Shown: positions 9,836 to 15,856 of the stretch, piece by piece
Layout of the letters: the number at the start of each line of letters is the position of its first letter
Numbering within the stretch: position 1 is the first letter of the stretch
Assembly: GCA_963738445.1 (NCBI GenBank)
Contig: CAVTWS010000006.1
Span: 62,001-126,000, forward strand
Reading direction: 5' to 3'
Length of the DNA: 64,000 nt
Source of the DNA: CAVTWS01 sp963738445
Lineage (GTDB): Bacteria > Actinomycetota > Acidimicrobiia > Acidimicrobiales > SHLQ01
Translations under genes and position numbers: made by a program
The notes under the pieces: generated by a model
The model's database searches: none
What the model was told of the DNA's origin: nothing
Seen by the model: the letters and a program-made list of their open reading frames with translations, nothing else

Positions 9836-9868
9836 CATGTCGAGGTCGGCATATCCACCGGAGGATCC

Positions 9869-10594
9869 ATGGCGCGTGTACGAGCCGACCGCGAGGCCCG
9901 ATCGGCCCCCACCCGTTCCACGAGCGACCGAGCCCGGGCCACCCACGCCGCCGTGGCGGACACGGCGGCCGACATGTTCGCTAGGCGCGGGTACGCCCAG
10001 ACCTCCATGCGTGACCTCGCCCGCCTCGGACCGGTCTCCATGGGCGCCATCTACCTGCACTACAAGAACAAGGCCGACCTGCTGGTCGAGACGATCAACC
10101 GTCGCATCGCCGATGACCTCGAGTCCGTGGGCGACGGGGCCGACCCTCCACTCGGGTTCGTCGATCGGCTGACGCGGGTCGCCCGCGACTATCCGGAGCG
10201 AAAGCAACTCCGGGCCCTGCTCGTCCAGGCCGCGGCGGCGTGCCAAACCGATGACGAGACTCGCCAGCGGGTGCGGGCCGCCCAACACGTCCACGTGCAG
10301 AGTTGGATCGACGGGTACCAGGAGCACCGGGACGAGATGGGCCTCGACGAATCCGTCGATGTCGACACGGCGGTGCTGTACACCTGGGCCCTCGAGCTCG
10401 GTTTGGGCATGCTGGAGGCCTTCGACATGGAGCCGCGCTCGTCGGAGCAGTGGGCGGCGATCCAGCGGCGGCTGGCCCGTTCGCTCTCCCTCCCTCGCGA
10501 CGATGGCCCCGAACCTTCCGGCTCGGCCGAGGCGTCCAAATCGAGCGACGCGGAGTCCGAGACGAGCTCGACGTCGACCCCGAGCAGCTCGTAG
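9869..10594 (+). CDS. TetR/AcrR-family transcriptional regulator
   Basis: The 241-residue regulator has an N-terminal helix-turn-helix (residues about 25-75, with MFARRGYAQTSMRDLA and MGAIYLHYKNKADLL) and a helical ligand domain. A serine-rich low-complexity tail covers the last 30 residues. GGAGG lies five bases before the ATG. It is divergent from the nine-gene minus-strand operon and the shared gap carries a palindrome of the right type, so it probably represses that operon and itself. The ligand is unknown; a CoA-thioester or a product of the SDR/oxygenase steps is more typical of this family than rhamnose. Confidence 0.9.
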   Translation: MARVRADREARSAPTRSTSDRARATHAAVADTAADMFARRGYAQTSMRDLARLGPVSMGAIYLHYKNKADLLVETINRRIADDLESVGDGADPPLGFVDRLTRVARDYPERKQLRALLVQAAAACQTDDETRQRVRAAQHVHVQSWIDGYQEHRDEMGLDESVDVDTAVLYTWALELGLGMLEAFDMEPRSSEQWAAIQRRLARSLSLPRDDGPEPSGSAEASKSSDAESETSSTSTPSSS

Positions 10595-10616
10595 GTGCGA
10601 CGGGCCGTCGACGGTT

Positions 10617-10637
10617 ATGTGCTACAGTGAAGCACAT
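10617..10637. promoter_or_regulatory. VapBC operator overlapping promoter and start codon
   Basis: A perfect inverted repeat, ATGTGCT and AGCACAT separated by seven bases, ends within the antitoxin ATG. The -10-like TACAGT (10623-10628) lies inside it, so binding of the antitoxin dimer would block both transcription and a leaderless start. Confidence 0.65.
10623..10628 (+). promoter_or_regulatory. -10 element TACAGT, leaderless antitoxin transcript
   Basis: TACAGT ends seven bases before the ATG at 10636 and no ribosome site is present, the typical arrangement of a leaderless actinobacterial mRNA. Confidence 0.55.
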
Positions 10638-10900
10638 GTCGGAAGTGGGGATTCGTGCGCTCAAGCAGAATGCCTCGGCTGTCGTCGCCGAGGCCGCGGC
10701 TGGTGAGACGGTGACGATCACCGACCGGGGAAGGCCAGTCGCTCAGATGACGGCGATCCCGACGTCGCGTTTGCGTGCACTGATCGAGGCCGGTCGCGCT
10801 CGGCCGCCTCGTCGCGCGCGTGACTGATCTGACCGCGCCGGCGCCGGGGCCTGAGCTGTCCCGAGCACTGGCGGAGATGCGAGGCGACGAGAGGTATTGA
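10636..10900 (+). CDS. Phd/YefM-type antitoxin (VapB), frameshifted near its C-terminus
   Basis: The N-terminal 50 residues are a clear Phd/YefM DNA-binding domain (IRALKQNASAVV, then VTITDRGRPVAQM). In the starting frame the protein stops at 10827 after 63 residues. Immediately after, in the +1 frame, lies PGPELSRALAEMRGDERY followed by a stop one base before the toxin start. That is the usual C-terminal toxin-binding tail of such antitoxins. One surplus base in the GCGCGCG tract near 10815-10820 accounts for this. Either it is a consensus error or the antitoxin has lost its neutralising end. A GTG at 10627 is an alternative start. Confidence 0.75.
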
Positions 10901-10901
10901 G

Positions 10902-11294
10902 GTGGCGTTCTACGTCGACACCTCGGCGTTGGTGAAGTTGGTGGTCGCCGAGTCGGAGACCAGCGCGCTTCGGGTATGGATCGCCGTTCCCGGACGAGAG
11001 CTCGTGGCGAGCGACCTCGTGCGGACCGAGCTGATGAGAGCGGTTCGGCACGTGGTCCCGGATCGAGCGTTGCTGGCCCGAGAGGTGTTGGAAGCGGTCA
11101 CGCTCATCGAGGTCACGGCTGCGGTGTTTGCACAGGCGGGTCGTCTCGATCCTGCCTCGTTGAGATCCCTCGACGCGATCCACCTCGCGGTGGCGCTCGA
11201 TCTGGGCGATGACCTCGAGGGGCTGGTGACCTACGACGAGCGCCTGGCGGAGGCTGCGGCCGCCAACGGAGCGGCAGTCGTATCTCCGCGATGA
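10902..11294 (+). CDS. vapC: VapC-type PIN-domain ribonuclease toxin
   Basis: The 130-residue PIN-domain protein keeps the acidic residues of the metal site: Asp in YVDTSAL (residue 6), Glu in VRTELMRAV (about 42), Asp in SLDAIHLA (about 92) and Asp in VTYDERL (about 110). VapC toxins cleave tRNA or rRNA. A GTG start at 10902, one base after the antitoxin's full-length stop, fits the normal coupled order vapB-vapC. Nothing suggests inactivation of the toxin itself. Confidence 0.88.
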   Translation: MAFYVDTSALVKLVVAESETSALRVWIAVPGRELVASDLVRTELMRAVRHVVPDRALLAREVLEAVTLIEVTAAVFAQAGRLDPASLRSLDAIHLAVALDLGDDLEGLVTYDERLAEAAAANGAAVVSPR

Positions 11295-11364
11295 ACAGGC
11301 CTCGGACGCGGAGACCGCCATGGTCGAGATCGCGACGATCGTCGCCCGGCGCGACCCAACCACC

Positions 11365-12729
11365 TCAGGCGGCCGCAACGCCCGCTGCCGCGGCGATGTC
11401 GTCGTCGGCGAACCGTCGACCGAAGAGGACGATCAGCCCGCCGACGGCGACCATCGGGGTGACCAGGAGGAACGCCATGGCCAGGTCGCCCTTCACCTCG
11501 CCGTCGACCACGACATCGAACTGATCAGCGATCGCGCCGATCACCAGAGGGGAGAACGCCGCGCCGAGCGATCCGATGAAGGCGTTGAGGGCGAAGGCCG
11601 TTCCGCGCAACGCTGCCGGCACGACCCGAACGGTCATGATCGTGAGGGCGAGCAGGCCCCCGACGACGCACGACACGGCGACGAGGTGCAACGGGAGCCG
11701 CACGCCGAGGGGCACGGGGAGGAAGCTCACGACGAGCAGGACCGACCCGACGAGCTGCGCACCGCCGGCGAGCGACATGGGGACGTCGCCACGGGTCTGG
11801 TGCCGGGTGTCGACGAAACGGCCGGCGAACCAGGTCCCACCGACGGCCCCGAGGGCGATCACCCCACCGACCACCCCGTCGGCGCCGCCGGCGCCGATCG
11901 ACGTATGGCGCTCGTAGAAAGCGCTCGCCCAGAACCCGATGCCCTGGAGCGCGGCCGTGCCGACGGCGCTGCCGACCACGACAGCCCGGAACGAGCGGAT
12001 GGCCAGGACCTGCCGGAGGTCCCCCCACAGGGCCCGGGCGCCGTGCCGGCGGCTGTCGGTGGGACCGGATTCAGAAGTGTCGGACGCGGAGGTGGCGGAC
12101 CGGTCGAGCGACCCGGCTGGGTCGTGCTCGCCGCGCCGCGGCTCCGGCAGCCTCCACACGGCGATCGAGAGGAGCGATCCCGGCACGCCGACGAGTGCGA
12201 ACGCCCACCGCCATCCCAACGTCGAACCGACGAAGCCTCCGAGTCCGAGCCCGACCGCACTGCCGATCACGGGCGCGAGGCGCTGCAGCGCGAAGGCGCG
12301 ACCGCGGCGTTCGGGCGGGTAGTAGTCGGCCAGCAGCGAGGACGACGACGGGTTGTCGATGGTCTCGCCGGTGCCCAGCGCCATGCGGATGGCGAGGAAC
12401 TGCCAGAAGCTCTGGACGAGCGCGTTGAGGCCCGAGACCACACCCCAGGTCGCCAGCACCACGGCGATCGTCCGGGTGCGACGCCCCCGGTCGGCGAGGT
12501 AGCCGGCCGGAAGGGCGACCACGATGCCGGCGACCACGAACGCCGCGGCCAGCACCCCCACGCGGGTGTCGGAGAAGCCGAGGTCGGCCTGGACCTCGTC
12601 GATGACACCGGGGAGGATCCCGCGGTCGACTGCGTCGACGAACGCCACCAGGGCGAGGATCGTCGCCGGACGCCGACCGTACCGACCCCACACGTGTCGA
12701 GCCGCGTCGCTCGGGTCCTCGGCCGGCAC
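11365..12729 (-). CDS. MFS transporter
   Basis: The 454-residue product has the 12-helix pattern of the major facilitator superfamily. The signature loop between helices 2 and 3 reads GYLADRGRRTRT, and helix 4 is followed by YYPPERRGRAFA. A charged cytoplasmic loop of about 45 residues (EPRRGEHDPAGS to DSRRHGARALW) splits the halves. It resembles the spinster-like/organic-anion branch; the substrate is unknown. The GTG at 12729 is chosen because it lies just 5 bp after the stop of the upstream small gene, with which it forms a two-gene operon. Confidence 0.82.
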   Translation of the reverse strand: MPAEDPSDAARHVWGRYGRRPATILALVAFVDAVDRGILPGVIDEVQADLGFSDTRVGVLAAAFVVAGIVVALPAGYLADRGRRTRTIAVVLATWGVVSGLNALVQSFWQFLAIRMALGTGETIDNPSSSSLLADYYPPERRGRAFALQRLAPVIGSAVGLGLGGFVGSTLGWRWAFALVGVPGSLLSIAVWRLPEPRRGEHDPAGSLDRSATSASDTSESGPTDSRRHGARALWGDLRQVLAIRSFRAVVVGSAVGTAALQGIGFWASAFYERHTSIGAGGADGVVGGVIALGAVGGTWFAGRFVDTRHQTRGDVPMSLAGGAQLVGSVLLVVSFLPVPLGVRLPLHLVAVSCVVGGLLALTIMTVRVVPAALRGTAFALNAFIGSLGAAFSPLVIGAIADQFDVVVDGEVKGDLAMAFLLVTPMVAVGGLIVLFGRRFADDDIAAAAGVAAA

Positions 12730-12734
12730 GGTGG

Positions 12735-13034
12735 TCAGCGGTACAGGTCGGGGTTTGAGACCCGCAGGCGGGCCCGGTTCGGCGCCCCCATGTTCGGGAT
12801 GAAGTGCCGGACGTAGATGGACTTGTCGGCCACCTCGTCGAGCGCGATCTCGGTGCCACCGACCGCCCGGCATTCGATGTCGTGCCGAGCGGGCGGCTCG
12901 GCCACGAGGGCCTCGATCGTGGCCCGATCGGCGAAGCGCTTCACCGCCCACCCCTCGAACAGGTGCGGCGGCTCCAAGCTCAGTTCCATGGATCCGCGCT
13001 CCAGCGGTTGGTCGATGGCCACGACGAGTCGCAC
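12735..13034 (-). CDS. conserved-looking small protein of unknown function
   Basis: The 99-residue acidic protein is not recognised. It begins MRLVVAIDQP and contains ALVAEPPARHDIECRAVGGTEIAL. It has no membrane segment, cysteine cluster or repeat. The GTG start at 13034 is supported by TAGCAT exactly seven bases upstream, a leaderless promoter. The stop is 5 bp before the MFS start, so the two are co-transcribed; a link to the transporter's substrate is possible but unproven. Confidence 0.65.
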   Translation of the reverse strand: MRLVVAIDQPLERGSMELSLEPPHLFEGWAVKRFADRATIEALVAEPPARHDIECRAVGGTEIALDEVADKSIYVRHFIPNMGAPNRARLRVSNPDLYR

Positions 13035-13041
13035 GCACGGG

Positions 13042-13047
13042 ATGCTA
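13042..13047 (-). promoter_or_regulatory. -10 element TAGCAT, leaderless
   Basis: Read on the minus strand, TAGCAT stands seven bases before the GTG at 13034, with no ribosome site between. It drives the small gene and the MFS gene. Confidence 0.5.
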
Positions 13048-13415
13048 CGAGGTGCCGCCCATCAACCCCGATTCACCGGGCCCCGGTCGTCACGGAGGCG
13101 CCGCACGAGCGGTCGCGGCGCAGTCGCATCCCGGATCCGTGCAGCCTTGAACCTGTGGGCGCGCTCGCCGCGCCTCCCGTCGATTCGTTACTGACAACTG
13201 CACTTGTGAAATAGAGGCTGCAGATCATCGTCGTAGTTGTCAGACCGGGTATCGAAATAACAACCAGGCTCGTGATTGAGCCCAGCAATACGAAGCTGCG
13301 GCAATGAAATCGTAGGTAGGGACGGTGAGTTCCAACGAACGTACAACGGCAGCTGGCCCGTCGCCGGCTCGAGCTCACCAGGACCGGGCTCGAGCCCTTG
13401 GATGCCTAGGAATTC

Positions 13416-13466
13416 GTGGAGCGGAAGACGAGACCTGAACTCGCGACCCTCACCTTGGCAAGGTGA
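13416..13466 (-). repeat. att copy: 51-bp duplicate of the tRNA-Gly 3' half
   Basis: These 51 bases match 15665-15715 with a single difference (C at 13435 versus T at 15684). They cover the anticodon arm, variable region, T arm, acceptor 3' strand and encoded CCA of tRNA-Gly. The sequence departs from the tRNA right after the anticodon stem. This is the classic distal attachment scar of an element that integrated into the tRNA 3' end. Confidence 0.85.
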
Positions 13467-13630
13467 CGGAGATCGTCCGACCCGGTCCGACACCGTCCAC
13501 CGACTCCGGTCCCGTCCGGCCGACCGACCGATGAGCCCGACCCGATCCAGCCCCGTCCGGCGAAATGGTAGAGCGGTCCACTATCCGGTCAGCTCCAGCT
13601 CGCTCAGGGAAGGCCGATCGCTTCCTCCGT

Positions 13631-13798
13631 TCAATCGGCCCCGTCTTCGATGTCGAAATCGGCCGAACGGGTCTCGTGACCGGTGTCCCATTCGGGATGG
13701 GCGTCGCTTCGGAGGCGGCGAAGCTCCGGTAGGGCGAGGTGATCCTTGACGCGGTCGGCCGCTTCCTTCGTCCGGATCACGTCGTCGAGCGGCGCACG
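13631..13798 (-). pseudogene. C-terminal fragment, nucleotidyltransferase-like (DUF6036 type)
   Basis: On the minus strand one frame reads LDDVIRTKEAADRVKDHLAL followed by PELRRL and an acidic tail before a stop at 13631. The pattern (D-x-I-R-x-K-x-A-A-x-R-x-K-D) is the usual C-terminus of antitoxin-like nucleotidyltransferases. No N-terminal domain is found upstream. I regard it as a relic; the family call rests on this short motif only. Confidence 0.4.
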
Positions 13799-13884
13799 GC
13801 TCCATCGTGGTCTCTCACGACACGGACTTCGCCACGCTCATCGCCATCCGACGAATCGCGTCACCGTCGCTCGATGGGCGCCTT
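13798..13884 (+). pseudogene. fragment resembling a DUF5615 PIN-like toxin
   Basis: The peptide GSIVVSHDTDFATLIAIRR followed by IASPSL matches the central Asp-containing strand of DUF5615 PIN-like proteins (VVSxDxDF...L). The N-terminal half and the usual C-terminal strand are missing. It abuts, head to head, the nucleotidyltransferase fragment, suggesting debris of toxin-antitoxin modules. Confidence 0.35.
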
Positions 13885-13922
13885 TGGTGTGGCTGGGGAC
13901 TCCGACTGTCAGCGGTGTTCGG

Positions 13923-13928
13923 TACGGT
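13923..13928 (+). promoter_or_regulatory. -10 element TACGGT, leaderless
   Basis: TACGGT lies seven bases before the GTG at 13936, supporting that codon as the start of the following gene. Confidence 0.45.
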
Positions 13929-13935
13929 GAGCAGC

Positions 13936-14355
13936 GTGCATCAGCCGCTCGTGCTCCGCGACGATGCCGTCGTCCCTGGCCTCCTGGTCGTGCGGATGGG
14001 CGTCAACACCATGTCCGACGAGCGTCTCACGGAGTCCGCTGAGCAGTGTCACCAGAACTGGGGCTTCTGGGGCTTCTCGGTCTTGGAGGTTCCCGACGGC
14101 GACTACCACCGCCTCGCCCGCCTACGCCCGGCGTTCGCGGCCCGTTCTCGGATGCTTGTCGCCGACGGGCACGAGCTCGTCGAAGACGGCTTCCCGCTCC
14201 TACCGACGCTCGACGCCCCACACTGGACCGTCGTGCTCGCCGAACCCGCTGCGACGCTGTTCGAGCGGGTTCGGGCCCATTTCCGTGGCCCGATCGACAA
14301 CCCGGCCTACAGGCGAACGCCCCAGCGAGATACGCTAATTCGGCATGACGACTGA
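13936..14355 (+). CDS. uncharacterised protein, first of an overlapping pair
   Basis: I do not recognise this protein of about 139 residues. It starts with a hydrophobic stretch (LVLRDDAVVPGLLVVRMG) and contains QNWGFWGFSVLEVP and a C-terminal half around PHWTVVLAEP. The GTG start is chosen from the leaderless -10 seven bases upstream; an ATG at 13996 is an alternative. Its end overlaps the next gene by 11 bases, a coupling common in toxin-antitoxin pairs, and the setting in a decayed island agrees. No catalytic motif supports a toxin call. Confidence 0.5.
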   Translation: MHQPLVLRDDAVVPGLLVVRMGVNTMSDERLTESAEQCHQNWGFWGFSVLEVPDGDYHRLARLRPAFAARSRMLVADGHELVEDGFPLLPTLDAPHWTVVLAEPAATLFERVRAHFRGPIDNPAYRRTPQRDTLIRHDD

Positions 14356-14605
14356 CGCCTACGACCTGCGCTACGACGCCAACAGCGTGGGAGCAGATCT
14401 CGTTGTCGAGACCTGGATCAGCCACGGGCCACGGGCCAACGACGCATCGTTCGATCCGCAGCCCGGCGACTGGCTTGTCATCGGCGACGACGAGGAGCCA
14501 CCGGTCCGGTCGCGGGTCGTGAGACGAGACGGCAACCGCGTCTGGGTTCAGCTCGACCTCAGTCACCTCTTCGCAAGCGCTTCGCGCACCGCCATCGACG
14601 AGTGA
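14345..14605 (+). CDS. uncharacterised small acidic protein, second of an overlapping pair
   Basis: The 86-residue protein begins MTTDAYDLRYDANSVG and contains FDPQPGDWLVIGDDEEPP and VRRDGNRVWVQLDL. That gives a compact beta-rich pattern like a small barrel with a charged loop. It is acidic and overlaps the upstream gene by 11 bases. The size and order suit an antitoxin or partner protein, but I recognise no family. Both genes keep normal high-GC codon use and no internal stop, unlike the relics around them. Confidence 0.5.
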   Translation: MTTDAYDLRYDANSVGADLVVETWISHGPRANDASFDPQPGDWLVIGDDEEPPVRSRVVRRDGNRVWVQLDLSHLFASASRTAIDE

Positions 14606-14685
14606 CCCAACAACGTCGCAGCAACCCACTGCGACGCCATGCGGCTTCGTACCGATGTGCCACCTGACTCGGGAGGCAGTCCGTG

Positions 14686-14955
14686 TCAGCGTGGGTCGTC
14701 GATGACGGCTCGAAGCGTGCGGGCTGCAGCGGCGTCTCCACCGGGCACGGCGTGGCTGTACCGATCCAGCGTCGTGGAGACTCGGCGGTGATCGAGGCGA
14801 CGCGACACCACAGCGAGCGGAACCCAAGCGGTGACCATCTCGGTGGCCATGACGTGGCGAAGATCGTGGAGTCGGAACCGGCGTAGCCCAGCTGCGTCGA
14901 GATGCCGGCCGAACGCTTTGGTCACCCTGCCTGCTGTGTTGCGAGGCTCACGGGG
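14686..14955 (-). pseudogene. tyrosine recombinase (integrase), C-terminal remnant
   Basis: The fragment carries FRLHDLRHVMATEM (catalytic Arg and His box), LDHRRVSTTLDRYSH (second His and catalytic Tyr) and a short tail. That is the last third of a phage-type integrase catalytic domain. Homology extends in frame upstream of the GTG at 14925 to about 14955, where a TGA interrupts it. No N-terminal core-binding or arm domain follows. It presumably drove the integration that duplicated the tRNA-Gly 3' end. Confidence 0.8.
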
Positions 14956-15107
14956 AACTCCACATCAATTCTTGTGACATCTGGCGTCACCGCCCGGGCC
15001 TGCAGGAAGAAGATCGCCCGACCGTTTCGCACTGCGGGAACAACTGAGAGCCCGCGGTCACCTGCCCGGGAGACTAGGTCCTGGAAGATCAGGCAGCACC
15101 GCTCCAT
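14922..15107 (-). CDS. uncharacterised 61-residue protein, coupled to the gene upstream
   Basis: This small reading frame begins MERCCLIFQDLVSRAGDRGL and runs into the integrase remnant. It has a GGGAGG ribosome site and its ATG overlaps the stop of the preceding gene (TGATG). The last 18 codons lie over the broken end of the integrase, so the C-terminus may be created by the deletion junction. Function unknown. Confidence 0.4.
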   Translation of the reverse strand: MERCCLIFQDLVSRAGDRGLSVVPAVRNGRAIFFLQARAVTPDVTRIDVEFPVSLATQQAG

Positions 15108-15637
15108 CACGGTCCTCCCAAGAGGAGGTCCACTTCGACTTGGCGTCCTTCGCGCATAGCGCTTGATAGACACTTCGTGTGAGCACCGAACAGCTGGCGC
15201 TGTTGTTCGGGGCTCTCTGGAATCGTGACCTCAAGCTCGATGTAGTCGCCGACCGGAACCCCTTCGGTCGGCGCTGCGCAGAAGGCGCACGGAATCCGTC
15301 TTGACAGCTTCCTCACCATCAGAAGGTCCCCGATCGGTGTCCAGCGACCAATCTCGTGGTCGGCCAACCGCAAGCGCGCCAACCCTACGTCGGCATCGAG
15401 CCGGTCCAGCGCACCGTGCGCGACACACGCCGGCGACGGGCCGGTCCACCGGGACGCGGCCGACCTCGACGTCGACGCGCCATACGCCCTCACGAAAAGC
15501 ATCGACCGACCGACATAGATGGCCTGCGACCCTCCACCCAGCGTCGACAGCCATCTCGGCCCCTGTCGATCCACATCAACGTCGGGATTGTAGAGCGAAG
15601 TAGTAGAGCGCTGACCGAAAACGGCGTCAGAGCCCAC
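15107..15637 (-). CDS. uncharacterised protein with a CxxC/HxxC zinc-ribbon-like tail, start uncertain
   Basis: The C-terminal third is convincing protein: IPCAFCAAPTEG, a possible zinc-knuckle pair, then GDYIELEVTIPESPEQQRQ, and HTKCLSSAMR, whose His and Cys could complete a metal site. The N-terminal half is arginine-rich and less convincing, so the true start may lie downstream of 15637, for example near 15390. It sits next to the tRNA-Gly end of the dead element, where cargo or recombination genes are usual. No family assigned. Confidence 0.45.
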   Translation of the reverse strand: MGSDAVFGQRSTTSLYNPDVDVDRQGPRWLSTLGGGSQAIYVGRSMLFVRAYGASTSRSAASRWTGPSPACVAHGALDRLDADVGLARLRLADHEIGRWTPIGDLLMVRKLSRRIPCAFCAAPTEGVPVGDYIELEVTIPESPEQQRQLFGAHTKCLSSAMREGRQVEVDLLLGGP

Positions 15638-15665
15638 CGGAGCGGGCTCTGACAGTGCGGTTATG

Positions 15666-15741
15666 TGGAGCGGAAGACGAGACTTGAACTCGCGACCCTC
15701 ACCTTGGCAAGGTGATGCTCTACCAACTGAGCTACTTCCGC
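15666..15741 (-). tRNA. tRNA-Gly (GCC), CCA encoded
   Basis: The minus strand folds into a complete cloverleaf: acceptor GCGGAAG/CTTCCGC, D arm GCTC/GAGC, anticodon stem TCACC/GGTGA around loop TTGCCAA (anticodon GCC), T stem GCGAG/CTCGT with loop TTCAAGT, discriminator T and an encoded CCA. It is the 76-nt intact gene whose 3' half was duplicated at 13416-13466 by the integrated element. Confidence 0.97.
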
Positions 15742-15856
15742 AGGGCGACGCAGATCGTAGCAGCCGGCGTCAGCACTTCCGACACCGCGGCTGCGATCCG
15801 CAGCCGCCGACCGGCGGCACCTTGAACATCGACCTCGACGTCGACCACTCCCACCG

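Larger units (their letters stand above)
13416..15715. mobile_element. degraded integrative element in tRNA-Gly
   Basis: A 2.25-kb segment is bounded by the intact tRNA-Gly gene and a 51-bp copy of its 3' half. Inside lie the C-terminal part of a tyrosine recombinase, two small uncharacterised gene pairs, and fragments resembling a nucleotidyltransferase and a DUF5615 PIN-like toxin. The recombinase is truncated, so the element cannot excise by itself. It is inferred to be the remainder of a larger island after deletions. Confidence 0.75.

Noticed and set aside
10636..10827. Intact 63-residue antitoxin
   Set aside because: The expected C-terminal tail follows in the next frame up to the toxin start, so the short form is a frameshift product.
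13188..13493. Minus-strand frame of 101 residues
   Set aside because: Its first part is the duplicated tRNA sequence and the rest shows no coding bias or motif.
15231..15554. Minus-strand Arg-rich frame inside the element
   Set aside because: It is in a different frame from the zinc-ribbon-like protein and lacks any motif.
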